A stretch of DNA of 35,433 bases, taken from contig DFWY01000024.1 of NCBI GenBank assembly GCA_002381615.1, positions 6,101 through 41,533 of the forward strand, read 5' to 3'. The position numbers and the translations under genes were made by a program. This document shows positions 1-13,371 of the stretch, one piece after another. The notes under the pieces are model-generated. The model was not told the DNA's origin. It worked only from the letters and a program-made list of their open reading frames with translations, and did not search any database. Source of the DNA: Polaromonas sp. UBA4122 (GTDB lineage: Bacteria; Pseudomonadota; Gammaproteobacteria; Burkholderiales; Burkholderiaceae_C). Within the stretch, counting starts at the first letter, position 1. Each line of letters starts with the position of its first letter.

Positions 1-40
1 GGGGGGCAGCGCATTACACGAAGTGAAAAGTGTGGGGGCC
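1..40. repeat. GC-rich dispersed repeat, family B, copy 1 (cut by window edge)
   Basis: This stretch is nearly identical to 1347-1382: a G-run, GCAGCGCATTACACG, AGTGAAAAG and GTGGGGGCC, with only a few substitutions. It lies directly beyond the pilU stop codon (45-47), just as the fuller copy at 1265-1382 lies directly beyond the dapD stop. The left part is outside the window. Confidence 0.7.
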
Positions 41-44
41 ATAT

Positions 45-1193
45 TCAGTGCCTCACATCCAGTGTGATTTCCGTGAAGGATGGCTCGTTATCCAGGTCCT
101 CTTCAGGCTCCTGCCCTTTGGCTTCGACCACCGCAAAATCGTTTTCAAGTCGCCACATCAGGTTGGTTGGCGAGTCGGCAGACAGAAGGCCTTCCTTGCG
201 CGTCACGGTGCCTCGCACAATCAGCTTGGCGAGGTCCTGCTCAAACGTTTGCGAGCCTTCGGCCATGGATTTTTCCATGGCTTCCTTCACGCCCGAGAAA
301 TCGCCTTTTTCAATCAGCTCGGACACCAGCTTGGTGTTGAGCATGACTTCCACTGCCGGGGTGCGGCTGCCGTCCTGCGTGCGCAGCAAGCGCTGCGACA
401 CAATGGCCTTGAGGGCCGCAGCCAGGTCACCCAGCATGGTGTTGCGCACTTCCACCGGGTAAAAGCTCAGAATGCGGTTCAGCGCCTGGTAGCTGTTGTT
501 GGCATGCATGGTGGCCAGGCATAGATGGCCCGACTGCGCGTAGGCGATGGCGGCCGACATGGTTTCGCGGTCGCGGATCTCGCCAATCATGATCACGTCG
601 GGCGCTTGGCGTAGCGCGTTTTTCAGCGCCACCTGGAGTGACTGCGTATCGATGCCGACTTCGCGCTGGTTGACCACCGATTTCTTGTTGGTGAACAAAA
701 ACTCGACCGGATCTTCGATGGTGAGGATGTGGCCCCGCGTGGTTTCGTTGCGGTGGTCCAGCATGGCGGCCAGCGTGGTGCTCTTGCCCGCGCCGGTGGC
801 GCCTACCATCAGCAGCAGGCCGCGCTTTTCCATGACCAGGTCCGCCAGGATGGGCGGCACGTTCAGGCTGTCCAGTGGTGGAATTTCGTTCGGAATGTAG
901 CGGATCACCGCTGCATAGGTGCTGCGCTGTCTGAAGCCGCTGATGCGGAAGTTGCCCACGCCGGCAACAGCCAGGGCCATGTTGAGCTCGCCCATTTCTT
1001 CGAGCTCTTCAATCCGCTCGGGCGGCAGCACTTCGGCCAGCAGGTTGCGCGGGGCGTCCGGCGGCAGAATCTGCGCGTTGATGGGAATGGTCTGGCCGTT
1101 GATTTTGATCATGGCGGGCGAGTGGGCTGACAGATAAACGTCTGACGCCTTTTTTTCAGCCATCAAATGCAGAATTCTTTCCATCGTGCTCAT
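45..1193 (-). CDS. pilU: Type IV pilus retraction ATPase PilU
   Basis: The 382-residue product is a cytoplasmic hexameric ATPase of the PilT/PilU class, which supports pilus retraction and twitching motility together with PilT. Visible motifs are Walker A GATGAGKST (131-139), the Asp box around 160-164 (EDPVE), Walker B with the catalytic Glu in IMIGEIRD (201-208) and the His box ATMHANN (227-233). The length matches PilU, and the C-terminal SADSPTNLMWRLEN favours PilU over PilT. The ATG at 1193 is preceded by an AGGAAGG-type ribosome site. It lies downstream of dapD on the same strand with a GC-rich repeat between them, so co-transcription is possible. PilT itself is not in the window. PilU identity is quite secure; a PilT paralogue is the alternative. 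Confidence 0.9.
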   Translation of the reverse strand: MSTMERILHLMAEKKASDVYLSAHSPAMIKINGQTIPINAQILPPDAPRNLLAEVLPPERIEELEEMGELNMALAVAGVGNFRISGFRQRSTYAAVIRYIPNEIPPLDSLNVPPILADLVMEKRGLLLMVGATGAGKSTTLAAMLDHRNETTRGHILTIEDPVEFLFTNKKSVVNQREVGIDTQSLQVALKNALRQAPDVIMIGEIRDRETMSAAIAYAQSGHLCLATMHANNSYQALNRILSFYPVEVRNTMLGDLAAALKAIVSQRLLRTQDGSRTPAVEVMLNTKLVSELIEKGDFSGVKEAMEKSMAEGSQTFEQDLAKLIVRGTVTRKEGLLSADSPTNLMWRLENDFAVVEAKGQEPEEDLDNEPSFTEITLDVRH

Positions 1194-1264
1194 TCTTCAG
1201 CCTTCCTGAATGGAGATTCCGTCGCCGCTACGCTGCCGCAAGGCGACTGCGGTTCCTGGGGAAT

Positions 1265-1382
1265 GCAGCGCCGTAAGCGAAGCGACAAGCGTGGGGGTTA
1301 GCGGCCGCAGCGCCGGGCCGCCCCAAGCAAGGCCAGCCCCCTCGGGGGGCAGCGCATTACACGCAGTGAAAAGCGTGGGGGC
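1265..1382. repeat. GC-rich dispersed repeat, family B, copy 2
   Basis: This intergenic repeat between dapD and pilU holds two related units of about 32 bp, 1265-1295 and 1349-1380. Each begins GCAGCGC and ends AAGCGTGGGGG. They are separated by a segment with GGGCCGCCCC and the palindrome CCCCCTCGGGGGG. The same architecture recurs in the copy inside glnD. No gene is seen in the dapD-pilU gap (1194-1389). Confidence 0.75.
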
Positions 1383-1389
1383 CATATGT

Positions 1390-2217
1390 TCAGTCGCGCA
1401 GCAAATCGTTCAGGCTGGTCGTGGCACGCGTTTTGGCGTCCACCCGCTTGACGATCACCGCGCAGTACAGGCTGTACTTGCCGTTGGCTTTGGGTAAATT
1501 GCCAGACACCACGACGGAGCCCGCCGGAATGCGGCCGTAGCTCACGGTGTCCGCTTCGCGGTCATAAATTGGCGTGCTCTGGCCGATGTACACGCCCATG
1601 GAAAGCACCGAGTTTTCTTCGACGATGACGCCTTCAACCACTTCGGAACGTGCGCCGATAAAGCAGTTGTCTTCAATGATGGTGGGGTTGGCCTGCATCG
1701 GCTCCAGCACGCCACCAATGCCCACGCCGCCAGAAAGGTGCACGTTTTTGCCGATCTGGGCGCACGAGCCCACGGCGGCCCAGGTGTCCACCATCGTGCC
1801 TTCGTCCACATAGGCCCCGATGTTGACGTAGCTGGGCATCAAAATCGCGCCCTTGGCGATGAAGCTGCCGCGGCGCGCCACTGCAGGAGGCACCACGCGC
1901 ACGCCGGTGGCGCGCATTTCCTCTTCGCTCAGGTGCCCGAACTTGGTTTGGACTTTGTCGAAAAAGCCCAGGTCGCCAGCCCGCATGAACTCGTTGTCTT
2001 TGAGGCGAAAGCTCAGCAGCACCGCTTTTTTGAGCCACTGGTGCGTCGTCCACTGGCCCACGCTTTCGCGGGTGGCTACGCGCAATTTGCCGGTATTGAG
2101 TTGGTCAATGGTGTGCTCAACCGCATCCAGAACCTCTTTAGGCGCAGAGGTGGGCGACAGGTCGGCGCGGTTTTCCCAGGCTGCATTGATGGTGCTTTGG
2201 AGGTTATCTTGAGTCAT
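1390..2217 (-). CDS. dapD: 2,3,4,5-tetrahydropyridine-2,6-dicarboxylate N-succinyltransferase DapD
   Basis: DapD transfers succinyl from succinyl-CoA to tetrahydrodipicolinate in the succinylase branch of lysine and meso-diaminopimelate synthesis, in the cytoplasm. The protein is 275 residues, close to the E. coli enzyme. Its middle has the hexapeptide-repeat (left-handed beta-helix) pattern, with stretches such as [19 protein letters not shown] and [19 protein letters not shown], and the C terminus is typical of the family. The ATG at 2217 ([10 protein letters not shown]) was chosen because an upstream in-frame extension to 2283 lies inside dapC and does not match the family. The start lies 11 bases after the dapC stop, so dapC-dapD form an operon. 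No strong Shine-Dalgarno is visible, which suggests translational coupling. Confidence 0.95.
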   Translation of the reverse strand: MTQDNLQSTINAAWENRADLSPTSAPKEVLDAVEHTIDQLNTGKLRVATRESVGQWTTHQWLKKAVLLSFRLKDNEFMRAGDLGFFDKVQTKFGHLSEEEMRATGVRVVPPAVARRGSFIAKGAILMPSYVNIGAYVDEGTMVDTWAAVGSCAQIGKNVHLSGGVGIGGVLEPMQANPTIIEDNCFIGARSEVVEGVIVEENSVLSMGVYIGQSTPIYDREADTVSYGRIPAGSVVVSGNLPKANGKYSLYCAVIVKRVDAKTRATTSLNDLLRD

Positions 2218-2228
2218 GTGATGAATTT

Positions 2229-3434
2229 TCAGTGAACTTTGGATTGAATGAATTGAACGATGCGCTCCGCCGCTTCCACGCATTCAGCGGTCTCTGCCAC
2301 CAGCGCCATGCGGACTCTTCCTGCCCCCGGATTGCTGCCCTGGGCGTCACGCGCCAGGTAACTGCCCGGCAACACCACGACATTGTAAAGAGCGAGCAAC
2401 TCGCGCGAAAACGCGGTGTCCGAGCCCTTGAATATTTCAGGAATTCCGGCCCATAAATAAAAGCCGGCGTCGGGCAGGGCCACATCCATCACCGGAGCCA
2501 GCAAGGGCATGACTTGGGCAAATTTTTCACGGTACAGGGCGCGGTTCTCCACCACATGCTGCTCGTCGTTCCAGGCCGCGATGCTGGCGGCTTGCACCAC
2601 CGGGCTCATGGCGCTGCCGTGGTAGGTGCGGTACAGCAAAAAGGGCTTGATCAGGGCCGCATCACCCGCCGCAAAACCGCTGCGCAGGCCGGGCACACTG
2701 CTGCGCTTGGACAGGCTGGTCAGCGAAATCAGGTTTTTGAAGTCGTGCCGGCCCAACTGGGCTGCGGCCTGCAGTCCGCCCAGGGGCGCTTCGTCACGGA
2801 AATAAATCTCGCTGTAGCACTCGTCGGAGGCAATGACAAAGCCGTACTGGTCACTGAGCTTGAACAGCAACTCCCATTCGCCAAGCGACATCACGGCACC
2901 CGTGGGGTTGCCCGGTGAGCAGACAAATATCAGCTGGGTATTGGCCCACACGGATTGGGGCACGCCGGCCCAGTCCACCGCAAAATTGCGCGCCGGGTCG
3001 CTGGGGGCAAACCAGGGTTGCGCGCCGCCCAGCAGCGCGGCACCTTCGTAGATTTGATAAAAAGGGTTGGGGCAGACCACGGTGGCGCCCGGTTTGCTGG
3101 GGTCGAGCACGGTCTGCGCCAGTGAAAAAAGCGCTTCGCGCGAGCCGTTGACCGGCAGGATTTGCGTGGCCGGATCAACCTTGAGGCCATAGCGGCGCGC
3201 CAGCCAGTCGCTCATGGCCAGTCGCAACCGGGGCTCGCCCATCGTGGCGGGGTAGCTTGCCAAGCCGGCCAGGCTGGCGGTCAGCGCATCTTTAATCAGC
3301 TGAGGCGTGGCGTGCCGTGGCTCGCCAATGCCCAAACTGATAGGTTGGTAGGCGGGATTGGGGGTGATGTCAGCGTGCAGTTGGCGCAGCCGCTCAAAAG
3401 GATAAGGCTGAAGGCGGGAAAGCAGGGGATTCAT
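2229..3434 (-). CDS. dapC: Succinyldiaminopimelate transaminase DapC
   Basis: This 401-residue fold-type I PLP aminotransferase converts N-succinyl-2-amino-6-ketopimelate to N-succinyl-LL-diaminopimelate, the step after DapD. Visible features are the SPGNPTG loop (173-179, Asn176), ASDECYSE (202-209, with the Asp that contacts the pyridine nitrogen), [14 protein letters not shown] with the probable Schiff-base Lys243, and an N-terminal [11 protein letters not shown] typical of DapC. The start at 3434 ([16 protein letters not shown]) gives the conserved N terminus; the longer in-frame start at 3503 would add 23 non-conserved residues. It is the first gene of dapC-dapD on the minus strand and diverges from smc. 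Other class I aminotransferases are possible, but linkage to dapD makes DapC very likely. Confidence 0.93.
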   Translation of the reverse strand: MNPLLSRLQPYPFERLRQLHADITPNPAYQPISLGIGEPRHATPQLIKDALTASLAGLASYPATMGEPRLRLAMSDWLARRYGLKVDPATQILPVNGSREALFSLAQTVLDPSKPGATVVCPNPFYQIYEGAALLGGAQPWFAPSDPARNFAVDWAGVPQSVWANTQLIFVCSPGNPTGAVMSLGEWELLFKLSDQYGFVIASDECYSEIYFRDEAPLGGLQAAAQLGRHDFKNLISLTSLSKRSSVPGLRSGFAAGDAALIKPFLLYRTYHGSAMSPVVQAASIAAWNDEQHVVENRALYREKFAQVMPLLAPVMDVALPDAGFYLWAGIPEIFKGSDTAFSRELLALYNVVVLPGSYLARDAQGSNPGAGRVRMALVAETAECVEAAERIVQFIQSKVH

Positions 3435-3831
3435 ACCCGGATTATCCAGCCTCTGCGCCGGGTCTGCTCGTGGGCGTGAGTTTGGCAGGCTCGTCATGGT
3501 CACTATGTGCTATAAAAATAATAGCTGCTTGTGCCCATTCCTATTGGGATAGATGCCAATTTTATGCTTATTTTTAGTCCAGATACCTCCTTGTAGGTCG
3601 GTAAATAGCCACCACCAGATCGGCGGCTTTGCACCGCGCGAAGCAAGCTGTTTCACTGACAGTCGAGGCAAGGCCTTTTCCCCTACAAAAAAATCGCCCC
3701 GCGCTCGGGTAACATGGCAGGCTGTGCATTGCTGAAAGTGGTGCCCGCAAGCGTCAGCGCCTCACCACGGCGCTATACAGGGTTATAAGAATCAATGAGT
3801 TGGCTTCAGCCTCAAGAAAACAGGGACAGCT
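3435..3831. other. Divergent dapC/smc intergenic region
   Basis: About 400 bases separate the divergent dapC and smc starts. The region holds a family-A repeat (3509-3567). The rest contains no convincing gene; a 60-codon plus-strand frame at 3553-3735 has no recognisable content. Promoters for both genes should lie here, but none was assigned with confidence. Confidence 0.5.
3509..3567 (+). repeat. Dispersed hairpin repeat, family A, copy 1
   Basis: It shows the family-A order: a head palindrome (GCTAT...ATAGC), then TGCTTGTGCCC, a short loop, a complementary GGG stretch, then a tail ending in TTTTATGC. Here the stem is GCCCA/TTGGG. It sits in the dapC/smc divergent region. Confidence 0.65.
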
Positions 3832-6800
3832 TTGCGTCTCAATTCGATCAAGTTATCAGGGTTTAAATCGTTCGCGGAGCCCACCAATTTCGTACTGCCG
3901 GGGCAACTGGTCGGCGTGGTGGGGCCCAACGGTTGCGGCAAGTCCAACATCATGGACGCGGTGCGCTGGGTGCTGGGTGAGAGCAAAGCGTCCGAGTTGC
4001 GCGGCGAGTCGATGCAGGACGTTATTTTCAGTGGCACGACCACCCGTAAGGCGGCTAGCCGCGCCAGCGTGGAGCTGGTGTTTGACAATGTCGATCACCG
4101 TGCCGGGGGCCAGTGGGGCCAGTTTGCCGAGATTGCCGTCAAGCGCGTGCTGACGCGCGACGGCACCTCAAGCTACTACATCAACAACCAGCCGGTGCGC
4201 CGCCGCGACGTGCAGGACGTGTTCCTCGGCACCGGCCTGGGGCCGCGCGCCTACGCCATCATTGGCCAGGGCACCATCAGCCGCATCATTGAGTCCAAGC
4301 CCGAAGAGTTGCGCCTGTTCCTGGAAGAAGCCGCCGGGGTCTCCAAGTACAAGGAGCGCCGCCGCGAGACGGCCAACCGGCTGTCGGGCACCCGCGAGAA
4401 CCTGACCCGCGTGGAAGACATCCTGCGCGAGCTCAATACCAACCTCGACCGCCTGGAGAAGCAGGCCGAAGTGGCTTTGCGCTACAACACGCTGCAGGCG
4501 AGCGGCACCCTCAAGCAGCATCAACTGTGGTTTTTAAAGCGTGGCGAGAGCCAAGCCGACCAGGCCAAGGTCAAGGCAGATGCTGAAAAAGCGGTGAACG
4601 ATCTGGAAAGCCGTGTCGCTGACCTGCGCCACATCGAAGCCGATCTGGAAACCATTCGGCAGGCGCACTATACGGCGGGCGACCAGGTCAATCAGGCCCA
4701 GGGCAAGCTCTATGAGGCCAGCGCCGAAGTGGGGCGACTGGAAACTGAAATCCGTTTTGTGGTGGATGGCCGCCTGCGCGTGGAGCAGCGCCTGGTCCAA
4801 CTCAGGGAGCAGACTGCGCAGTGGGCCACGCGCAAGGAACACGCAGCTGTCGAGACGGAAAACCTGGCTACGCAAGCTATTGAAGCCGAAGAAAAGGCCG
4901 AGCTGCTGGCAGCACAAACCGAGGAGCAACTGACCCAGTTGCCGGCACTCGAAGAAGCGCTGCGCCAGGCGCAGGGCAAAGCCAACGAGCAGCGCGCCAG
5001 CGTGGGCCAAGTCCAGCAGCAGATTCAGGTGCTGGCCGCCGACCAGCGCCATATTGAAGAGCAGTCGCGCACGCTGGGCTTGCGTCAAGAGCGGCTGACA
5101 GCGGACCGCAACGCGCTCAACGCGCCCGACGAAGCGCGTCTGGTCAATCTTTCCGCACAGTTTGCCAGCGCACAGGAAGCGCAAACGGTGGCGGAGGCCC
5201 GCCTGCACGAACTGACGGAAATCGTGCCGCAGCTCGACGACGAACGGCGCACGCTGCAGCAAACCGTCAATACCGAGTCGGCCAAACGGGCTGGCTTGTC
5301 CGCCCGCATGGAGGCACTCAAAGCCCTGCAGGAAAAAGTCAAAACCGACGGCAAGCTCAAGCCCTGGCTGGTCAGGCATGGCCTCGACAGCCTGCAAGGC
5401 CTGTGGAGCCGCATCCACATTGAGCAAGGCTGGGAAAATGCCCTGGAAGCAGCGTTGCGCGAGCGCCTGGGTGCGCTCGAAGTCAGCCGTCTGGACATGG
5501 TGCGCGGTTTTGCCGGCACCGATGGCCAGGGCACGCCGCCAGCCAAGCTGTCGTTTTACACGGCGCCCCATGCTGCGGCGCCCGGCCGTTCCAACCCATC
5601 GCTCCCTCTCAAACCCCTGGCGGACCTGCTTCGCCTGAACGATGCCGGTCAGGCGGCCTTGCTGGGCGACTGGCTGCACGGCTGTTACACCGCACAGAGC
5701 CTGGACGACGCCCTGGCCGCCAGAGACAAGCTGCAGGCCGGTGAAGTGATTTATGTCATGAGCGGCCACGCCGTGACGCAGTACAGCGTGAGTTTTTATG
5801 CGCAGGATTCCGAGCAGGCCGGTCTGCTGGCCAGAGCCCAGGAAATTGAAAACCTGGAGAAGAGTTCCAAGGCCCAGGCTCTGATCAGCGACGAAGCCCG
5901 GTCCGCGCTGGTCCGCGCTGAAGCCGCCTATGTGGACGCCGCCCAGCGCCTGGCCACGGCCCGCCGCGAAGCCGCCGAAGGCCAGAGCCGTTCCCACGAG
6001 CTGCAGGTTGAAGTGCTGCGCTTGAGCCAGCTGGCCGCGCAGACCCGCGCACGCAGCGAACAGATTCAGGCCGACATGGCTGAAATCGAAGCCCAGCTTG
6101 ATGAGCTGCAGGAGCGCAAGGTCACCGCCGAGGCCCGCTTTGAAGAACTCGACATGCAGCTGGCCGACAGCCAGGAACGCCATGCGCAGTTGGATGACCG
6201 GGTGATTGAAACCGAGCGCCGCTTGAGCGAGTCGCGCGAACAGCAGCGCACCCTGGAGCGCCAGGCGCAGGAAGCGCAGTTTGCGCTGCGCAGCCTGGCC
6301 TCGCGCCGCGAAGAACTGGCCCGCTCCATGACCATGGCCGCCCAGCAGGCCGCGACGGTCGCGTCGGAAGAAGCGCGCGCACGCGACGAACTTTCTCGCC
6401 TGAACGATGCCGCTGCACAGGGCGGCTTGCAAAGCGCGCTGGCCGCCAAGCTGGAGCGCGAAGCCGACTTGGGTGCCAAGCGCAGCCAGTACGACGACCT
6501 GACCAACAAGCTGCGTGCCAGCGACGAAAGGCGACTTTCCCTTGAGCGCGAGCTTGACCCGTTGCGCCAGCGCATCACCGAGTTCCAGCTCAAGGAACAG
6601 GCCGCGCGCTTGGGGCTGGAGCAATACGCCCAGTTGCTGACTGATGCACAGGCGGATCTGGCCGCTGTTGAGCTGTCCCTTCAAACCGGCAACGTGCGCT
6701 TGGCCGGCTTGCAGGGCGAGATTGACCGCATCAACCGCGAAATCCAGTCGCTGGGCGCCGTCAATCTGGCCGCGCTGGATGAGCTGAGTACCGCCCGCGA

Positions 6801-7364
6801 ACGCAAGCAGTTCCTGGATGCGCAGTCCGCCGACTTGAACGAAGCCATGGCGACACTGGAAGATGCAATCAAGAAGATCGACATGGAAACGCGCGATTTG
6901 CTGGCCAGCACCTTCGAGGCGGTCAACGGGCATTTCGGCCGCATGTTCCCTGAGCTGTTTGGCGGCGGCAACGCCAGGCTCATGATGACGGGCGAAGAAA
7001 TCCTTGATGCCGGTGTTCAGGTGATGGCGCAGCCGCCCGGCAAGAAAAACCAGACGATTCACCTGCTCTCGGGCGGTGAAAAAGCGCTGACGGCAATTGC
7101 GCTGGTGTTTGCGATCTTCCAGCTCAATCCCGCACCGTTCTGTTTGCTGGACGAGGTGGACGCGCCGCTGGACGATGCCAACACCGAGCGCTACGCCAAA
7201 CTGGTGGCCAGCATGAGCCGCGAAACCCAGTTCCTGTTCATCAGTCACAACAAGATTGCCATGGAAATGGCCGAGCAGCTGATCGGCGTGACCATGCAGG
7301 AACAGGGCGTCTCGCGCATTGTGGCGGTAGACATGGAAGCAGCCCTCGGTTTTGCCGAGGTAGC

Positions 7365-7368
<4 letters not shown>
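3832..7368 (+). CDS. smc: Chromosome segregation protein SMC
   Basis: SMC is the core ATPase of the bacterial condensin complex (with ScpA and ScpB), which compacts and segregates the nucleoid. The 1178-residue protein has the classical plan. There is an N-terminal head with Walker A GPNGCGKS (31-38), then a first long coiled coil rich in Gln, Glu and Ala. A hinge domain covers roughly 495-650, followed by a second coiled coil. The C-terminal head carries the signature LLSGGEKALTA (near 1080) and Walker B CLLDEVDAPLDDA (from 1104). The start is a TTG codon at 3832. It gives the conserved MRLNSIKLSGFKSF and is preceded by AGGGA. The stop overlaps the start of the zipA-type gene by four bases (ATGA). 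Confidence 0.96.
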
Positions 7369-10579
<3,211 letters not shown>

Positions 10580-10588
10580 ACTGCGGGT

Positions 10589-10879
10589 ATGAATCGTCAA
10601 ACGGCACTCAGGCTTCTCGCCGAACACAAGTCTTATCTGGTTAGCCAATTCGGTGTGGCCAAACTTGCCTTGTTCGGTTCAACAGCGCGAGATTCAGCTA
10701 CGGAACGAAGTGACGTGGATGTCCTCGTCGCATTTGATGGCCCTGCGACGTCTGCCCGCTATTTCGGTGTGCAGTTTTACCTTGAAGACCTGTTGGGATG
10801 CCCGGTTGATCTGGTGACCGACAAAGCGCTTCGCCCGGAGCTTCGGCCATTTATCGAACAGGAAGCCGTGCATGTCTGA
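10589..10879 (+). CDS. mntA: MntA-type minimal nucleotidyltransferase antitoxin (type VII TA)
   Basis: The 96-residue protein is a minimal nucleotidyltransferase. It has the motif GSTARDSATERSDVDV, a perfect G-S-x10-D-x-D (Gly30, Ser31, Asp42, Asp44), and a further acidic residue Asp74 in PVDLVT. In characterised MntA/HepT systems the antitoxin AMPylates a Tyr of the HepT toxin and so neutralises it. The gene starts nine bases after ligA and overlaps hepT by eight bases, the usual coupled arrangement with the antitoxin first. Catalytic residues are intact, so the pair is probably functional. It may be read from the ligA transcript or from a promoter inside ligA. Confidence 0.88.
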   Translation: MNRQTALRLLAEHKSYLVSQFGVAKLALFGSTARDSATERSDVDVLVAFDGPATSARYFGVQFYLEDLLGCPVDLVTDKALRPELRPFIEQEAVHV

Positions 10880-11231
10880 CGCAACTCCGAACCGCGAATG
10901 GCGCTTTTATCTGGACGACATGATCGGTTTTTGTGAGCGGGTGCGGGCCTTCACCAGCGGGCTTGACCAGAGCCGATTTGTCAATGATGTTATGCGGTTT
11001 GATGCCACGGTTCGGAATATCGAATTGATTGGCGAATCCGCCACCCATATTCCCGAGCAGATACGCTCGTCGTCGCCGACCATCCCTTGGCGGATGGTCA
11101 TTGCGACACGCAATCAACTGATCCACGGCTATTTGGGTATCGACAATGAGACCCTTTGGAGCATTGTGGAAACCGATATCCCAGCACTACTGATCAGCCT
11201 GCGGGATTTGAAAGCAAAGTTATCTGAATGA
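10872..11231 (+). CDS. hepT: HepT-type ribonuclease toxin (DUF86, type VII TA)
   Basis: This 119-residue, all-helical HEPN protein of the DUF86/HepT family is a probable RNase toxin partner of MntA. The active-site motif R-x4-H-x-Y is visible as Arg80, His85 and Tyr87 in RNQLIHGY. The Tyr is the position AMPylated by MntA in studied homologues. A second family hallmark is RNIELIGESATHIPEQIR (48-65). Its ATG overlaps the mntA stop by eight bases, implying coupled translation. It is followed after ten bases by a GIY-YIG gene on the same strand. Confidence 0.88.
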   Translation: MSDATPNREWRFYLDDMIGFCERVRAFTSGLDQSRFVNDVMRFDATVRNIELIGESATHIPEQIRSSSPTIPWRMVIATRNQLIHGYLGIDNETLWSIVETDIPALLISLRDLKAKLSE

Positions 11232-11241
11232 CCCAGGTCCG

Positions 11242-11961
11242 ATGAAAAAGCAGCATGTCCTTGATGAGATTGGTCGAACCGCCGTTCTAAACGACGGTAT
11301 TGTTCTCGGACGAGAGCGTTTTTTCCAGGAAACCGGGATCAAGGAACGCGACTGGTTCGGGAAATTCTGGGCACGGTGGGGCGACGCAGTAAAGGAGGCT
11401 GGTTTCGTTCCAAACAAACTTAATGCCCCCTTGGAAGAAACGGCACTGCTCGAAAGTTACATTGCACTCATCCGCGAGCTTGGTTACCTACCGGTCGTTT
11501 CAGAGCTAAAACTAAAGGCCAGGCAGACGTCCGGATTCCCGAGTCACAACACGTTTCGCAAGTTCGGGAACAAAGCCCAACAGATCAAGAAACTCATCGA
11601 GTATTGCGAGAACAAACCGAGTTACGCAGATGTCCTGGAGATTGCGCGGGCCTCGGAGCCCGCGGATGCTGAGGTGCCTGCAGACGCGAACTCACGGGAC
11701 GAGACGATTGGTTTCGTTTATCTATTAAAGGCGAATCGTTACTTCAAAATCGGCCGTAGCAATTCGTTCGAACGCCGGTCCCGGGAACTCGCGATTCAAC
11801 TCCCTGAAAGGGCGGAAACGGCTCACGTAATCCGAACGGACGAGCCGATCGGAATCGAGCTGTACTGGCATCGTCGCTTCGAGTCGAAGCGAAAGAACGG
11901 CGAGTGGTTCGAGTTGAACACCCAGGATGTCAAGGTGTTCAAGCATAGGAAGTTTATGTGA
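11242..11961 (+). CDS. GIY-YIG (MUG113/T5orf172-type) nuclease-like protein with HNH-associated repeats
   Basis: The protein has 239 residues. The C-terminal third (about 157-236) looks like a GIY-YIG domain of the MUG113/T5orf172 type: [17 protein letters not shown] (158-173), conserved Arg179 region ERRSREL, a Glu/His helix IELYWHRRF (205-213) and GEWFEL (220-225). The N-terminal part has two segments like homing-endonuclease-associated repeats: one around 38-58 ([18 protein letters not shown]) and a second around 83-122. Substrate is unknown; DNA binding or cleavage is inferred. It begins ten bases after hepT, so it probably shares that operon. Base composition is slightly more AT-rich than ligA, compatible with horizontal acquisition. 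A role in defence is a guess from context. Confidence 0.72.
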   Translation: MKKQHVLDEIGRTAVLNDGIVLGRERFFQETGIKERDWFGKFWARWGDAVKEAGFVPNKLNAPLEETALLESYIALIRELGYLPVVSELKLKARQTSGFPSHNTFRKFGNKAQQIKKLIEYCENKPSYADVLEIARASEPADAEVPADANSRDETIGFVYLLKANRYFKIGRSNSFERRSRELAIQLPERAETAHVIRTDEPIGIELYWHRRFESKRKNGEWFELNTQDVKVFKHRKFM

Positions 11962-11998
11962 TGACACATGGACTTTTGTTTCAACGGACGTTATACGA

Positions 11999-12538
11999 AT
12001 GACAATTCGCGAAATTCTTAAAATGGGCGATGCGCGGTTATTGCGCGTTGCCCAGCCCGTCACGGAATTTGACACGGACGAGCTGCACCGGCTGATTTCA
12101 GATATGTTTGACACCCTGCAGGCGGCGAACGGCGCAGGCCTGGCTGCGCCGCAGATTGGCGTGGATGTGCAGTTGGTCATTTTTGGTACCAACCAGATCA
12201 ACCCGCGCTACCCCGATGCTCCGCTGGTGCCGCGTACCGTGTTGCTGAACCCCTTGATCACGCCCTTGAGACCGGACGAAGAGAACGACTGGGAAGGTTG
12301 CCTCTCTGTGCCCGGTCTGCGCGGTGTTGTGCCGCGGTTTTCGCATATCCGCTACACCGGCTTTGACCAATATGGCGATGCGATTGACTGCACGGTGGAG
12401 GGTTTTCACGCCCGCGTGGTGCAGCATGAATACGACCATCTGATCGGCAAGCTCTACCCCATGCGGATCCGGGACTTCACGCAGTTTGGCTACACAGAGG
12501 TACTTTTTCCGGGACTGGATGCATCGGCCGATGACTGA
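11999..12538 (+). CDS. def: Peptide deformylase
   Basis: This Fe(II)-type metallohydrolase removes the N-formyl group from nascent proteins. All three family motifs are present in the 179-residue protein: [10 protein letters not shown] (45-54), EGCLSVPG with metal ligand Cys101, and QHEYDH with ligands His143 and His147 and catalytic Glu144. The ATG at 11999 gives [18 protein letters not shown], the usual deformylase start; an in-frame ATG at 11927 would overlap the upstream GIY-YIG gene and add 24 unrelated residues. No fmt is adjacent, so this is probably a second, unlinked def copy (gene number elsewhere unknown). The methyltransferase gene follows after 91 bases. Confidence 0.93.
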   Translation: MTIREILKMGDARLLRVAQPVTEFDTDELHRLISDMFDTLQAANGAGLAAPQIGVDVQLVIFGTNQINPRYPDAPLVPRTVLLNPLITPLRPDEENDWEGCLSVPGLRGVVPRFSHIRYTGFDQYGDAIDCTVEGFHARVVQHEYDHLIGKLYPMRIRDFTQFGYTEVLFPGLDASADD

Positions 12539-12629
12539 CTGGTTTGGAGGACCGTTTTGAACCAGAGGCGTACACTGGTTTCGGCAGTTTTGCCTGGTTT
12601 GAGCGTGTTGTACGCAGGAAGTTTTCCGA

Positions 12630-13343
12630 ATGTCACAGGCTCCCGCTGTCGGGCTGGCGAAGACCGTTACGTCTGCCCCTTCAGTGCCATATCAACTGAA
12701 GTTTGAAACGGTCAGCGGCAGTGGCGACGATCTGCAATTGCGCTCCCTGCTGGATCGGCAGCAATTTCACGATCCCCTGGGCGAGGCAGAGCGGGAGGGC
12801 ATTTCTTCATCGGCTTGGCCGATCTTTGGCCTGCTGTGGCCGTCCAGCCGGGTGCTGGCCCATGTCATGCTGACGTTTGAACTCGATGGCAAGCGCATTC
12901 TGGAACTGGGCTGTGGCCTGGCGCTGGCCAGTCTGGTCATTCATCGGCGCGGCGGCGACATCACAGCCAGCGACTGTCATCCGCTGGCGGCTGATTTCTT
13001 GCTGGAGAACCTCAAACTCAACCGGCTCCCCGCCATGAAATACCAGACCGGCAACTGGTCACGCAGCAACCCGCTCCTGGCCCGGTTTGACCTGATTATT
13101 GGCAGTGACGTGTTGTATGACCGCGGTCAGCCGGAGCTGCTGTCGCAATTCATAGACCTGCACGCGCAGCCGGATGCGGAGGTGCTGATCGTTGACCCCG
13201 ACCGTGGCAACCGGGTCAGCTTCAGCCGGAAAATGGATTTATTGGGCTATTCACACACCGAGACACCTATTTCCACACTTCCCGGCTCAGGCGGCAAGTA
13301 CAAAGGGCGATTACTGAAATACCTGAAGACCTCAGCGCACTGA
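12630..13343 (+). CDS. SAM-dependent methyltransferase, family-16-like
   Basis: The 237-residue Rossmann-type class I methyltransferase carries the SAM-binding motif ILELGCGLALAS (90-101), an acidic end of strand 2 (TASDCHP, 113-118) and GSDVLYDR (158-165). That last motif resembles the post-II motif of methyltransferase family 16 (METTL/lysine methyltransferase-like proteins). The preceding SSSAWPIFGLLWPSSRVLA fits the N-terminal cap of that group. The substrate cannot be read from sequence; protein lysine residues are typical for characterised relatives. It follows def on the same strand and converges with glnD, only 28 bases separating the stops. The start at 12630 is the first ATG; the first 20 residues are low in conserved content. 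Confidence 0.8.
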   Translation: MSQAPAVGLAKTVTSAPSVPYQLKFETVSGSGDDLQLRSLLDRQQFHDPLGEAEREGISSSAWPIFGLLWPSSRVLAHVMLTFELDGKRILELGCGLALASLVIHRRGGDITASDCHPLAADFLLENLKLNRLPAMKYQTGNWSRSNPLLARFDLIIGSDVLYDRGQPELLSQFIDLHAQPDAEVLIVDPDRGNRVSFSRKMDLLGYSHTETPISTLPGSGGKYKGRLLKYLKTSAH

Positions 13344-13371
13344 AAGGCGCAAAGGCAAAGGGGCGACGCCT

